Shown: piece by piece, positions 1-8,791 of the stretch
How the letters are laid out: each line of letters opens with the position of its first letter
How positions within the stretch are numbered: the first letter of the stretch is position 1
From: CAZBSE01 sp964494385
GTDB lineage: Bacteria > Actinomycetota > Humimicrobiia > Humimicrobiales > Humimicrobiaceae
NCBI GenBank assembly: GCA_964494385.1
Contig: CAZBSE010000013.1
Coordinates: 1-49,331, forward strand
Direction: 5' to 3'
DNA length: 49,331 nucleotides
Notes under the pieces: model-generated
The model's input: only the letters and a program-made list of their open reading frames with translations
The model's database searches: none
What the model was told of the DNA's origin: nothing
Translations under genes and position numbers: made by a program

Positions 1-19
1 GGCCTTTTTAAAATATTTT

Positions 20-1504
20 TTAAAGGGATGGCACAGTAAGGGTACTCCAGGACATTCCGGGTAATGTAATAGTGAACATATATTCACCAAAACATATATT
101 TAAAGCTTTCGGATTTTGTTCATCATTTTGTAATACAATAATAAGTTCATCATCCGGATTTGAAAAAGCAATTGCATTGTCTTCTTTACTGGTAACATTT
201 ATATATTCGGCTCCCGGCTCTACAAAAGAAGTAAAATGCTTAAACGCATAAAACATTGGCGTATAAATAACCTCTTTTGTATTTTTATCTACGACAACCG
301 CCGCATTTTGGGGCCAGGGCCTCTCTGAATCTATGCTCTTCCCCTCCTCATCCAGCACCATATTCCACAGTAGGTATGAATTTACACCTTCATCAAAATA
401 AGCCTTTACTTTATTCCAGGTATATACTCCGTATGCCCAGTCATTCTGAGGACGGTTGGGATCAAAACCAGTTTTCCAGTGCCAGTTACCACATTCCGTT
501 TCTGTCTGCATGGTTTTTTTATCAGGATAATCGATGAGTGTTTTTGCTACGGAACTGAGCCCATCCCATTGAAAACCTACTATAGATACATAACTGTTAG
601 CTACCGGATCACTTAATACAGTTTCCGGGAAAGCTGAATAATCACTATCCTGTATCGTGCCCAGCATTATCTCCGTTTCCGTATTTCTTTCTTTAAATAA
701 GGGCCCCATATAATCCCGGATAAAAACCAAAAACTGCTCCGGTGTCCAGATACAGCTTGGATAATTTGTTTTAATCAGCGGTTCATTTTGTACGGCAACT
801 GCATATATATCAATATTCTCAGTTTTATATTCTTCAACAAAGCGGGCGAGGTACAGGGCAAATGCTTTGTACACTTGAGCATCATCTTTCATATACCCGC
901 TGTCAAAGGCTCCGTTTGTCTTCATCCATGTCGGAGGAGTCCAAACTGATCCCCAAATCTTTAAATCTGTTTTATATTTTAGGGCTGCATTTATATAAGG
1001 TATAAGGAATTTCCTATCACGTTCAATAGAAAAATCCTCCATATCAAAATCGTCCTTAGTTTCATCCAATGTATAGCGGCTGATTGCGTAGTCACTTGCG
1101 CCAATCGGTACCCTGCAGATATTGAACTTGGCACCCTCCTTCGGGTCAAAAAGTTCTTTTATTACTTTGTCCCTTTCTTCAGGAGTTAAAAGTGAAAGCG
1201 CCTCCCATCCTTTTTCATTGAAAGCTCCGCCAAAACCATCTATTTCCTGTTTGGGAGACGAAATATCTATGGTTACATCGGCTCCTTGGCCTTCTCCCTG
1301 GAGTGCGGTTAAAGGTTCCATATCCTGCCACTGCTTATCCTGGGTACTTAGTTTCCAGGAAACTTTTACGGATGGTTCTTCAGTGATTATTTCCTCTTCT
1401 ACCTTTTCTTCAGCAACAGCTTCTTCTGTTTTAATACATCCTGTGACGCTTAATAAAAAGATCAGTGATAATATAAGGATTATTGAAAATATTTTTTTTA
1501 ACAT
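20..1504 (-). CDS. GH30-family glycoside hydrolase, lipoprotein
   Basis: This is a 494-residue exported glycosidase of the GH30 clan-A family (glucosylceramidase / beta-1,6-glucanase type). The N-terminus is a lipoprotein signal: a hydrophobic stretch at about residues 5-20 followed by the lipobox VTGC with Cys23, then an acidic linker. The (beta/alpha)8 body shows GFGGAFNEKGW near residue 90, SVWTPPTWMK near 187, the acid/base motif QNEP (Glu241) and the nucleophile region QTETECGN (Glu335 or Glu337). A short beta-rich domain closes the chain, as is usual for GH30. The ATG is preceded by a good AAGGAG. Exact substrate (beta-1,6-glucan, glucosylceramide or xylan) cannot be told from sequence. 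It is likely surface-anchored and degrades extracellular polysaccharide or glycolipid. No other carbohydrate gene lies next to it in the window. Confidence 0.88.
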   Translation of the reverse strand: MLKKIFSIILILSLIFLLSVTGCIKTEEAVAEEKVEEEIITEEPSVKVSWKLSTQDKQWQDMEPLTALQGEGQGADVTIDISSPKQEIDGFGGAFNEKGWEALSLLTPEERDKVIKELFDPKEGAKFNICRVPIGASDYAISRYTLDETKDDFDMEDFSIERDRKFLIPYINAALKYKTDLKIWGSVWTPPTWMKTNGAFDSGYMKDDAQVYKAFALYLARFVEEYKTENIDIYAVAVQNEPLIKTNYPSCIWTPEQFLVFIRDYMGPLFKERNTETEIMLGTIQDSDYSAFPETVLSDPVANSYVSIVGFQWDGLSSVAKTLIDYPDKKTMQTETECGNWHWKTGFDPNRPQNDWAYGVYTWNKVKAYFDEGVNSYLLWNMVLDEEGKSIDSERPWPQNAAVVVDKNTKEVIYTPMFYAFKHFTSFVEPGAEYINVTSKEDNAIAFSNPDDELIIVLQNDEQNPKALNICFGEYMFTITLPGMSWSTLTVPSL

Positions 1505-1527
1505 TTTACTCCTTTCAAATTGCTATA

Positions 1528-1533
1528 ATTATA
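1528..1533 (-). promoter_or_regulatory. Possible -10 box for the GH30 gene
   Basis: TATAAT on the minus strand lies 24 bp upstream of the GH30 ATG. No good -35 hexamer sits 16-18 bp further upstream, so this is a weak call. Confidence 0.35.
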
Positions 1534-1560
1534 ACAAACATATACTTTAAAACACCACAA

Positions 1561-1775
1561 AATAATTTTTAAGGAAGTGTACAGGCACTCTTAAGTTAGG
1601 TGGTTTTTCATGTATAAGTTGGTGTAAATATCAGTGGAAAGAACTACTTAAAGAAATATTTCAATATATATTCTAAAAAAAATAAAGAAATAGAATTTTA
1701 ATAAAAATAATGCTTATATGAAATTAATGTTTCTATAAAATACGTATTAATCAGAAAAACTGGGGAAAGAAAGTA
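1561..1775. other. Intergenic stretch, nothing recognised
   Basis: AT-rich spacer between the GH30 promoter region and a short TPR-like ORF. I see no long reading frame, RNA gene or clear inverted repeat in it. Confidence 0.5.
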
Positions 1776-1928
1776 ATGCCAACTGAAGGATATGAAATAA
1801 TTGAACTTGTAAAAAATGAAAAATATGAAGAAGCGCTGTCTTATTTTAAAAAAGCTGTGAAACTTCGTGGGGATTTAACGGATAATTACTGGCTTAATGC
1901 TACTCTTTCCAGGTTAGGCCGCAGTTAA
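1776..1928 (+). CDS. Short TPR-like ORF (50 codons)
   Basis: A 50-residue reading frame begins at ATG 1776, about 7 bp after a purine-rich GGGGAAAGAAAG, and ends at TAA 1926-1928. The peptide carries one tetratricopeptide-like helix pair: an acidic/lysine helix followed by KYEEALSYFKKAVKL, which fits the TPR spacing of Tyr, Ala, Phe and Ala. A lone TPR unit is too short to form the usual superhelix, so this may be the remnant of a longer TPR protein or a genuine small adaptor. No partner gene is adjacent on the same strand. Confidence 0.45.
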   Translation: MPTEGYEIIELVKNEKYEEALSYFKKAVKLRGDLTDNYWLNATLSRLGRS

Positions 1929-2062
1929 AATTTTTATAGACGGATTTGTCAGGGGCAAAAATCAATTTTTTTTATTTCTGTTTTATTACGTTCCATATTA
2001 ATTCTTATCTTCAGTATTTAAATATGATAATTTATATAAATTGCTTCGTCCTTTGCTTACTT

Positions 2063-2410
2063 CTAATTCCATGAAGGCGACCAGTCCCACGAACTGTTGT
2101 CGGTAAGCCTTACCTGGTTTTTCCCATCGGAACCCATAATATAGATTTCCCAGTTGCTGCTGCGGTCTGACACAAAAGCAATCCTGGACCCGTCAGGGGA
2201 CCATGAAGGATACCAGTCCCATGAATTATTATTGGTAAGGTTGACCTGGTTTTTTCCGTCAGAATCCATGGTATAGATTTCAAAATTTCCATTACAGTTT
2301 GATGCAAAAGCAATTCTAGATCTACCCGGAATCAGGATCCTGCAGCCTTCTAAAGAGAATACTGCAGCTATTGATATAATAATAAGCAGATATGCTAATA
2401 ATTTTTTCAT
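2063..2410 (-). CDS. Short PD40/TolB-like beta-propeller repeat lipoprotein
   Basis: The 115-residue product has a lipoprotein-like signal (hydrophobic residues 4-19, then LEGC) followed by WD40-like PD40 repeats of the TolB type: IAFASN..NFEIYTMDSDGKNQ, then PSWSPDGSRIAFVSDRS..WEIYIMGSDGKNQ, then a third start SWDWSPSW. The repeat unit is 44 residues and its 132-bp DNA is visibly duplicated. TolB-like propellers need about six blades. This frame stops at TAG just where SPDG should continue, so it is either a truncated gene or a single-strand binding unit. A good promoter lies upstream. Function is unknown; PD40 repeats usually serve surface binding. Confidence 0.6.
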   Translation of the reverse strand: MKKLLAYLLIIISIAAVFSLEGCRILIPGRSRIAFASNCNGNFEIYTMDSDGKNQVNLTNNNSWDWYPSWSPDGSRIAFVSDRSSNWEIYIMGSDGKNQVRLTDNSSWDWSPSWN

Positions 2411-2448
2411 TTTTGGTTAAAAATAAATTTTTACCTTATCATGGTATA

Positions 2449-2477
2449 TTATATTGATTTTATGCTATATGTGTGAA
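2449..2477 (-). promoter_or_regulatory. Sigma70-type promoter for the PD40 lipoprotein
   Basis: Minus-strand TTCACA (2472-2477) and TATAAT (2449-2454) are separated by 17 bp. Transcription would begin about 30 nt upstream of the ATG at 2410. Confidence 0.6.
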
Positions 2478-2744
2478 TATTTAAAAAATATTACTTCAGC
2501 CGCTTATAGGGGCAAACATTATTAAGTAAACAGTTGGGCAATATATTTTTTATTATACAGATCGTCATATAAAATTTTTCTTGTATCTAACCCATCTAAC
2601 CAATAAAATAAAAAATATTATCTAAATAAATTGTTCCACTTAATCCGGGAGAAGTTATAGCGTATTTTACCCGTTACTGTCATACAGGGTGATAAAATCA
2701 TAAAAAACAGGAAATTGATTTAAATTTAGTCTTAATAAAATACT
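2478..2744. other. Intergenic stretch, AT-rich
   Basis: Part of a 334-bp gene-free gap (2411-2744) between divergent genes. Apart from the minus-strand promoter at 2449-2477 I see no ORF or RNA gene. It should hold the promoter of the oxidase that starts at 2745. Confidence 0.5.
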
Positions 2745-3953
2745 ATGACTGAAAAAATTCAAATTGCTATAATTGGCGGAGGGGTTATAGGCTGTGCGGT
2801 AGCTTATGAACTTTCCAGAGATTCAGAGCGGAGCATAGTAGTAGTTGAGAGAAACAGGCAGATTAAAGGTGAAAATCAATCTTCAAGAAATTCAGGGGTT
2901 ATCCATTCAGGAATATATTATAACCGCAGGGTAGGTCCTCTTAAAGCCAGGCTGTGTGTAGAAGGAAATGAAATGCTTTATAATTTCTGTACCAGGTATA
3001 ATGTCCCCTACAAAAAGACAGGGAAGCTTGTAGTGGCCACTGATAGGCTGGAAGAAGAATATCTTGAGGATGTCTATAGAATTGCAAAGGAGAACCAGGT
3101 TCCGGGAGTAAAAATGATTGATGGAAGAAAGGTGACCGATTATGAACCCAATATTAGGGCCCTTTCTGCTATGTATGTTCCATCTACGGGAATTATAGAG
3201 CCGACCGCTCTCGTAGATAAACTCTACAGGCTTGCCGAGTCTAACGGTGCCATGTTTCTTAACGGTAATGAAGCGGTGGAGATTAAATCCCGAAATGAAG
3301 GTTTTAAGGTAAAGATAAAATCGGATAAAGAGATTGAAACATTCGAAACCGTAATGCTTATTAATGCTGCAGGATTGTACTCCGATGATATTGCCAGAAT
3401 GATAAATCCAAAAAGCCCGTACAGTATGGATCCGGTGGGAGGTGAATGGGTAAAGTTTTATAAAAGCAGAAGAGAAGATATTTATATGAACGGCATGAAT
3501 ATCTATCCGGTGCCTTTTGGCTATCTTCCCGGTGGGGAAAAATTAAGAGTTAGTTTTAATGAGTTTCAAAAGCAGTTTAAACTGGGAAAGGTAAATAAGT
3601 CTACCGGAGTTCATTTAAGCCCGACCCTGGAGATAAAAGGAAATGAATTTGAAATAGGAGATACGGTGATTGTCGGTCCGGCTTATTCGGAACCCGGAAA
3701 CAGAGAGGATTACAGACAGAAAAGAGAAAAAGAATACTATCTGGATATGGTAATGCCATTTTTTCCCGATCTGAAACTGGAGGATATAAGTTTACACCAG
3801 ACGGGCATCAGAGCTAAATTGAAAGATTATTATGATTTTGTGATTGAAAGAGACCCGGAATATCCTAATGCCCTAAACCTGGTTGGAATGGACTCACCGG
3901 CCCTGACTGCTTCACTGGCCGTGGCCAGATATGTAAGAGAATTGCTTGAATAA
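2745..3953 (+). CDS. lhgO: L-2-hydroxyglutarate oxidase-like FAD oxidoreductase
   Basis: This 402-residue enzyme belongs to the DAO/GlpA flavoprotein superfamily. It opens with a Rossmann FAD-binding motif IIGGGVIGCAVAYEL (residues 9-23) and then SSRNSGVIHSGIYY, a hallmark of the LhgO/YgaF group, followed by KARLCVEGNE. The C-terminus has FVIERDPEYPNALNLVGMDSP, also typical of the group. Members oxidise L-2-hydroxyglutarate to 2-oxoglutarate and pass electrons to quinone or another acceptor; in anaerobes the true substrate may differ, for instance another 2-hydroxyacid or glycerol-3-phosphate. No Shine-Dalgarno precedes the ATG. It appears to be a single-gene unit. Family assignment is firm, substrate only probable. 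Confidence 0.85.
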   Translation: MTEKIQIAIIGGGVIGCAVAYELSRDSERSIVVVERNRQIKGENQSSRNSGVIHSGIYYNRRVGPLKARLCVEGNEMLYNFCTRYNVPYKKTGKLVVATDRLEEEYLEDVYRIAKENQVPGVKMIDGRKVTDYEPNIRALSAMYVPSTGIIEPTALVDKLYRLAESNGAMFLNGNEAVEIKSRNEGFKVKIKSDKEIETFETVMLINAAGLYSDDIARMINPKSPYSMDPVGGEWVKFYKSRREDIYMNGMNIYPVPFGYLPGGEKLRVSFNEFQKQFKLGKVNKSTGVHLSPTLEIKGNEFEIGDTVIVGPAYSEPGNREDYRQKREKEYYLDMVMPFFPDLKLEDISLHQTGIRAKLKDYYDFVIERDPEYPNALNLVGMDSPALTASLAVARYVRELLE

Positions 3954-4066
3954 TAAATCCTGCCATAAACGCTCTTTTATTTTATATATATTATGGTAAT
4001 ATTGCCAGATATAAAAAAGTTCTATTTTTTAAAATAACGGATTCCCCAATAAAAAGGAGAGTAAAA

Positions 4067-4525
4067 GTGGAAGAGATTGAAAGGTGTGAAGAATGCGGAA
4101 AGGTCCTGAAGGATAAATCGCAAGAGCCGTATTGCAAGGAATGTGATGAGAAATTGGATAAGCAGTTTGACAGTATAGAAGATAATATAATGATTTTCAA
4201 AGAACTCCTGGATAGTGAAATAAAAGTCCTTGAAAAGTTTGAGGACTCGGATATCAAGGATCTTTTTAAAAGAGTATATCAAAAATTTTCCAGTGAAGAG
4301 GGAGGATTAAAGCGCGAAAGCCTGGCTGTTCTGATTAAATTGAAAAATTCGTTTAATTTAAAAGAATCGGAGTTGGGAATCGGAAATTTTCTTGATGAAA
4401 AAGAGATCAAGAAATTAAAACCGAAGGATGAATGTCCTGAATGCAGTAAAAAAATAAAAGAGGATTTTAATCTTTGTCCCTATTGCGGTTATAAATTAAA
4501 AGATGATTTTGTAAGTAAATTTTAA
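4067..4525 (+). CDS. Double zinc-ribbon protein, function unknown
   Basis: The 152-residue protein starts at GTG with AAAGGAG just upstream. It has two CxxC pairs at the N-terminus (Cys7/10 and Cys23/26) and two at the C-terminus (Cys123/126 and Cys137/140, as CPEC and CPYCG). Each set can form a zinc ribbon. The middle is a charged helical segment rich in Lys, Glu and Phe, with no transmembrane helix. I do not recognise the family; paired zinc ribbons around a helical core suggest protein or nucleic-acid binding. Confidence 0.7.
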   Translation: MEEIERCEECGKVLKDKSQEPYCKECDEKLDKQFDSIEDNIMIFKELLDSEIKVLEKFEDSDIKDLFKRVYQKFSSEEGGLKRESLAVLIKLKNSFNLKESELGIGNFLDEKEIKKLKPKDECPECSKKIKEDFNLCPYCGYKLKDDFVSKF

Positions 4526-4706
4526 TCGTATCGTCGCTAACTTCTTTATAAATATTATTAATATTATGCAAAACAGAAATATATCTGCGGGGTATAAACT
4601 AATTTTAAATTGACCTTCTTAAAGATGCTAAATGCATGGCCTCATCTGGAAATAAGACAGTTATGGTTAAGTTTATTATTCAGATGTAAAAAAATGATTG
4701 TAAATA

Positions 4707-4733
4707 AATATTTATAATTATATTATAAATATT
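4707..4733. repeat. Perfect inverted repeat upstream of the first MATE gene
   Basis: AATATTTATAAT is followed by TAT and then its exact reverse complement ATTATAAATATT: 12-bp arms and a 3-bp centre. It ends 76 bp before the MATE start and could be an operator. It is made only of A and T, so chance is more likely than for a mixed palindrome. Confidence 0.5.
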
Positions 4734-4809
4734 AAATTTATATTGCTGTTAACTGTATTTATTTAAAATATTAAATAGCATAATCACTGCTGCAACTTTT
4801 TTAAAAACT

Positions 4810-6174
4810 ATGGAGTCGCAAAAAAAGCAAATTTTAAACGGCGATCTGAGGGTTCTTCTTTTTAAATTTTCACTCCCCGGTGTTATTGGTATGGTGATAA
4901 GTGCCCTCTATAACTTCATAGACACTATCTTTGTAGGCAACGGCGTAGGATCACTGGCCATTGCGGCGCTTACCATAGTCTGTCCGGTACAGATTATTAT
5001 GCTGGCCATAGGCTTGATGATAGGAGTCGGCGCAGCATCCATAATATCCAGGGCTCTGGGAGGGAACAATCATAAACTTGCAGTAAAGGTAGCAGGTAAT
5101 GCAGTTATTTTGAATATCCTGATAAATATGGTGCTCATGATTATTGCTTTTATTTTTGTGGATAAGATTCTTGTTTTTTTTGGAGCTTCTCCCGATGTAC
5201 TGCCATATGCCCGTGATTATCTGTCAATTATTTTATTCGGATTTATATTTTTTTCCTTTTCACTTGCGTCCAATCATATAATCAGAGCAGAAGGCAAACC
5301 CAGGGCAGCCATTTATCCTATGATGGTAGGCGCAGTATTGAATATAATTCTGGATCCTATTTTCATATTTGTATTTAAAATGGGTGTAAGGGGTGTGGCA
5401 CTGGCCACTATTATCAGCCAGTTTTTGAGCTCAGTATATATTATACTGTATGCCTTTTATGGAAAAAGCGTATTCAAGCCCAGGGCAGAGATGTTAAAAC
5501 CCGATGGACTCGTGATGAAAAATATTCTTTTTATTGGATTGCCTTCATTTTTTATGGCCGTTATCGATAGTATAATTTTCCTGATATACAATAGGGCCAT
5601 CCTGCATTATGGAAATGATATCTATATAGCTATTGCGGGAATTATTATCAGAATAGTTGATATGACTGTTATGCCCATCCTGGGGATCAGTTACGGTTTT
5701 TCTACTATTGCCAGTTTTAATTATGGGGCAAAATTATATACAAGGGTTAAGAAAATTATGGGTGAAGCTATACTCTGGACAACAGTAATTGCATCTGTGG
5801 GATTTATAGTCACTATGTTTTTCCCCCGATACCTGCTTGACATATTCAGCAATGATCCGGAACTGATAAGCATGGGAGTTTTGCCCATGAGAATTATTGT
5901 GATATTTATGCCAATACTTGGTTTTTTAATAATCGGAGGAATTATGTTCCAGGCTATCGGCAAGCCGCTGCCTGCACTGATTATCAATCTGTCCAGACAG
6001 ATCATTTTTTTAATTCCCGCTATTTTTATCCTTCCTCTTTTCTTCGGGTTGAATGGAGTAATGCTTTCATGGCCGGTCTCGGATTTTCTTTCTTTTCTGG
6101 TAACGGTAATATTTGTTTTATGGGAAATGAAATTGTTCAGAAGGATGATGGAAGCGGCAAAAGAGAGGGCATAA
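4810..6174 (+). CDS. MATE-family multidrug/Na+ exporter (copy 1)
   Basis: A 454-residue integral membrane protein with about 12 hydrophobic segments in two repeats of six, the layout of MATE exporters. Family landmarks include SLPGVIGMVISALYNFIDT near residue 20, the GVGAASIISRALG loop near 75, and IIRAEGKPRAA before helix 5. It would expel cationic drugs or metabolites using a Na+ or H+ gradient. It has no Shine-Dalgarno before the ATG. The next gene is a close paralogue in the same direction, so the two arose by tandem duplication. Substrate is unknown. Confidence 0.9.
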   Translation: MESQKKQILNGDLRVLLFKFSLPGVIGMVISALYNFIDTIFVGNGVGSLAIAALTIVCPVQIIMLAIGLMIGVGAASIISRALGGNNHKLAVKVAGNAVILNILINMVLMIIAFIFVDKILVFFGASPDVLPYARDYLSIILFGFIFFSFSLASNHIIRAEGKPRAAIYPMMVGAVLNIILDPIFIFVFKMGVRGVALATIISQFLSSVYIILYAFYGKSVFKPRAEMLKPDGLVMKNILFIGLPSFFMAVIDSIIFLIYNRAILHYGNDIYIAIAGIIIRIVDMTVMPILGISYGFSTIASFNYGAKLYTRVKKIMGEAILWTTVIASVGFIVTMFFPRYLLDIFSNDPELISMGVLPMRIIVIFMPILGFLIIGGIMFQAIGKPLPALIINLSRQIIFLIPAIFILPLFFGLNGVMLSWPVSDFLSFLVTVIFVLWEMKLFRRMMEAAKERA

Positions 6175-6232
6175 TCTCAAGCAGAGCGATAGCAACAGTA
6201 CGAACAAAACAGGTCCCGGAGAAGAAAATTTC

Positions 6233-6260
6233 TTGACAATTCTATTTCCTTTAATATAAT
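6233..6260 (+). promoter_or_regulatory. Consensus sigma70 promoter of the second MATE gene
   Basis: TTGACA (6233-6238) and TATAAT (6255-6260) match the consensus at all 12 positions with a 16-bp spacer. The start site would be near 6267, leaving a leader of about 115 nt that contains only a weak hairpin (ATTGA..TCAAT). The second MATE gene can therefore be transcribed separately from the first. Confidence 0.8.
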
Positions 6261-6380
6261 AAATATTTCTTGTGCCGCAATTTGGGGTTAAACATAAAGT
6301 TTTTTTTAAACACTTCTGATTGAGTTTAATCAATTAATTTATTCTTAAATAAAAATTCCTTTTAGAAACCGGTGAAAGCA

Positions 6381-7748
6381 ATGGAAAAACAAAAGAAGCA
6401 AATCTTAAACGAAAACTTGAGGTCATTATTATTCAAGTTTTCCCTTCCATCTATAACAGGAATGGTAACAATAGCGTTATATAATTTTGTTGACACCCTG
6501 TTCGTTGGAAATGCGGTAGGCCCGAATGCGATTGCCGGCCTTACAATAGTTCTGCCCGTAGTTATTTTTATAGTGGCCATTGGCCTTCTTACCGGAGTAG
6601 GCGCGGCTTCCGTAGTATCCCGCTCGCTGGGTAAAGGGGATAATGAAAAAGCAGTAATTACCGGTGGGGATAGTTTTATTTTGAATACAATTTTCAATAT
6701 TATAACAATTGTACCCATTTATCTTTTTAGTGACAGGATACTTATATTTTTAGGTGCCTCAAGTGAAGTTTTGCCATATGCAAGGGATTATCTTGAGATT
6801 ATGCTTTTTGGTTTTTTGTTTTTATCTTTCTCTGTTAACGGCTCCAGTCTGATCAGGGCGGAAGGCAAGCCCAGGGCGTCTATGTATGAAATGGTTTTAG
6901 GAGCGGTTTCAAATATAATTCTTGATTATTTCTTCGTAATTGTGTTTGGATGGGGAGTTAAGGGTGCGGCAATTGCAACAGTTATAAGCCATATAATCAG
7001 CACTATTTATTTTATAGTCTTTTTTATGTCCAGCAAGAGCATATTTAAAATCAAGCTTAATATGTTCAAAATAAACAAATCCATATCCCGTGAAATTTTA
7101 AGTCTCGGAACTCCTTCCTTTTTGATGGAAATTATCGGTAGTGTGATGTTTTTACTTTTTATTAAGATTGTTCGCCGGTACGGCGGAGATGTATATATTA
7201 CTATTACCGGAATCGGTATCAGAATTATCGATCTGATATTTATGCCTATTCTGGGAATAAGCCAGGGTTTTTCTCCTATTGTGGGATTTAATTATGGAGC
7301 GAAACTTTATCCAAGAGTTAAAAAGGTCTTAGCGGAAGCATTTATCTGGAGCTCGGTTATATCCATAGCAGGATTTATTGTTATGGTAATCTTTCCTGAA
7401 TCGCTTATAAAGATTTTTACCAGCGACATGAGCGTGGTAGAAAAAGGAATCGGACCTTTAAGGATGATAGCAATGCTGGCACCTTTATGGAGCTTTCCCA
7501 TACTGGGCAGCACATTTTTCCAGGCTATAGGTAAACCCAGACCTTCTCTGGTTATAACCCTGTCCAGGGACCTGTTTTTCTTTATGCCGGCTATTTTTAT
7601 ACTACCTATTTTCTTTGATCTTACGGGAGTATGGATTTCCTGGCCGGTTACTGATTTCTGCTGCTTCTTTATAACCACCATATTTTTAGTAAAAGAGATA
7701 AAGACAATAAACAGAAATATAGAAATGGGAGGGACCAAGATAGCATAA
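6381..7748 (+). CDS. MATE-family multidrug/Na+ exporter (copy 2)
   Basis: A 455-residue, 12-helix MATE protein, clearly a paralogue of the one upstream: both begin ME-QKKQIL, and both carry the LLFKFSLP, ALYNF-DT-FVGN and RAEGKPRA motifs. I place the start at ATG 6381 because it aligns exactly with the paralogue's start; GTG 6372, three codons earlier in frame, is the alternative. It has its own consensus promoter. It presumably exports small cationic compounds, but the substrate is unknown. The DNA sequences of the pair have diverged widely, so the duplication is not recent. Confidence 0.9.
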   Translation: MEKQKKQILNENLRSLLFKFSLPSITGMVTIALYNFVDTLFVGNAVGPNAIAGLTIVLPVVIFIVAIGLLTGVGAASVVSRSLGKGDNEKAVITGGDSFILNTIFNIITIVPIYLFSDRILIFLGASSEVLPYARDYLEIMLFGFLFLSFSVNGSSLIRAEGKPRASMYEMVLGAVSNIILDYFFVIVFGWGVKGAAIATVISHIISTIYFIVFFMSSKSIFKIKLNMFKINKSISREILSLGTPSFLMEIIGSVMFLLFIKIVRRYGGDVYITITGIGIRIIDLIFMPILGISQGFSPIVGFNYGAKLYPRVKKVLAEAFIWSSVISIAGFIVMVIFPESLIKIFTSDMSVVEKGIGPLRMIAMLAPLWSFPILGSTFFQAIGKPRPSLVITLSRDLFFFMPAIFILPIFFDLTGVWISWPVTDFCCFFITTIFLVKEIKTINRNIEMGGTKIA

Positions 7749-7858
7749 TTCCCTTATTTGTTTATGCTGTTTGGCCGGCTACTGATTTAAAAAACATTTT
7801 TCCGTATTGAAAAATATAATATTTCCTCATATTTAATATGTTATAATATTTGATTGGT

Positions 7859-7950
7859 GGAGAGATGGCTGAGTGGTTTAAGGCGCACGCTTGGAAAGCG
7901 TGTAAGCGGCGTAAGCTGCTTCGAGGGTTCAAATCCCTCTCTCTCCGCCA
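7859..7950 (+). tRNA. tRNA-Ser (anticodon GGA)
   Basis: A class II tRNA. The acceptor GGAGAGA pairs with TCTCTCC, followed by discriminator G and an encoded CCA. The anticodon stem CACGC/GCGTG holds loop TTGGAAA, giving anticodon GGA, which reads UCC and UCU. The long variable arm AAGCGGC..GCTGCTT identifies serine. A TATAAT lies at 7842-7847, just upstream. Confidence 0.96.
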
Positions 7951-7980
7951 GTTATTCTTCATTTCATAATAGAAGTTGAT

Positions 7981-8688
7981 ATGGATATTGAGCATAAAGT
8001 TAATGATGCAATAAAAAAACTTAAGTCCCTATCAAATCCTAAGGCTGTTAAGGGAATGGCAAGATACGGGATTAATCCGGAAAAAAATCTTGGCGTATCA
8101 ATTCCGAACTTAAGACAGATTGCCGGAGAAACCGAAAGAAACCATGTGTTGGCCCTTAATTTGTGGTCGACCGGCATCCATGACGCCAGGATACTGGCGG
8201 GAATGATTGACGAACCGGCTAAAGTTTCCGAAGAGCAGATGGAGGATTGGGCAGGTGATTTTGATTCCTGGGATGTTTGCGACCAGGTCTGCATGAATCT
8301 CTTTGAAAAAATTCCTATTGCTTATGGCAAGGCAGTAGAATGGAGCGGCAGGGATAAAGAGTTTGTAAAAAGGGCCGGATTTGCTCTTATGGCTATACTT
8401 GCGGTAAAAGATAAAAAAGCAGGAGATGAAAGATTTATAAAGTTCTTGCCATATATCAAAAAGGAGTCGGCCGACAGCAGAAATTATGTAAAAAAGGCGG
8501 TAAACTGGGCCTTAAGGCAAATTGGTAAAAGGAATATCAGGCTTAATGAGCTGGCTGTCAAGACAGGAGAAGAAATTTGCACCTTTGATTCCAATAGTGC
8601 AAAATGGATTGCATCTGATGCTCTAAGGGAGCTTAAAAGCGAAAAAATTCAGAAGAGATTGATTGATAAAGAAAAGAAGAATAAATAA
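7981..8688 (+). CDS. DNA alkylation repair enzyme, AlkD-like
   Basis: This 235-residue protein matches the AlkC/AlkD family of HEAT-like DNA glycosylases, which remove positively charged N-alkylated purines without flipping the base. The landmarks are YGINPEKNLGVSIPNLR near residue 29, HDARILAGMIDEP near 70 and WAGDFDSWDVCDQV near 91, with the DSWDVCD core; the C-terminal half carries YVKKAVNWALRQIGKRN. Length is typical for AlkD. It starts 30 bp after the tRNA-Ser(GGA) and has only a weak Shine-Dalgarno, so it may be co-transcribed with that tRNA. Confidence 0.88.
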   Translation: MDIEHKVNDAIKKLKSLSNPKAVKGMARYGINPEKNLGVSIPNLRQIAGETERNHVLALNLWSTGIHDARILAGMIDEPAKVSEEQMEDWAGDFDSWDVCDQVCMNLFEKIPIAYGKAVEWSGRDKEFVKRAGFALMAILAVKDKKAGDERFIKFLPYIKKESADSRNYVKKAVNWALRQIGKRNIRLNELAVKTGEEICTFDSNSAKWIASDALRELKSEKIQKRLIDKEKKNK

Positions 8689-8791
8689 ACCTTATTGCAA
8701 TGGAAACTTTATTTTAACCAGGCGGTTAGGGTGTATTGATTTATTAAAATAAAAAATGAGGATATAAAATGTTAATCGAAAGGGGAACAAT

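Noticed and set aside
1571..1640. Possible insertion-sequence end (GTGTACAGGCACTC...)
   Set aside because: No matching inverted end, no target duplication and no transposase remnant found.
6372..6380. GTG start for the second MATE gene
   Set aside because: ATG 6381 aligns with the paralogue's start; GTG lacks a clear Shine-Dalgarno.
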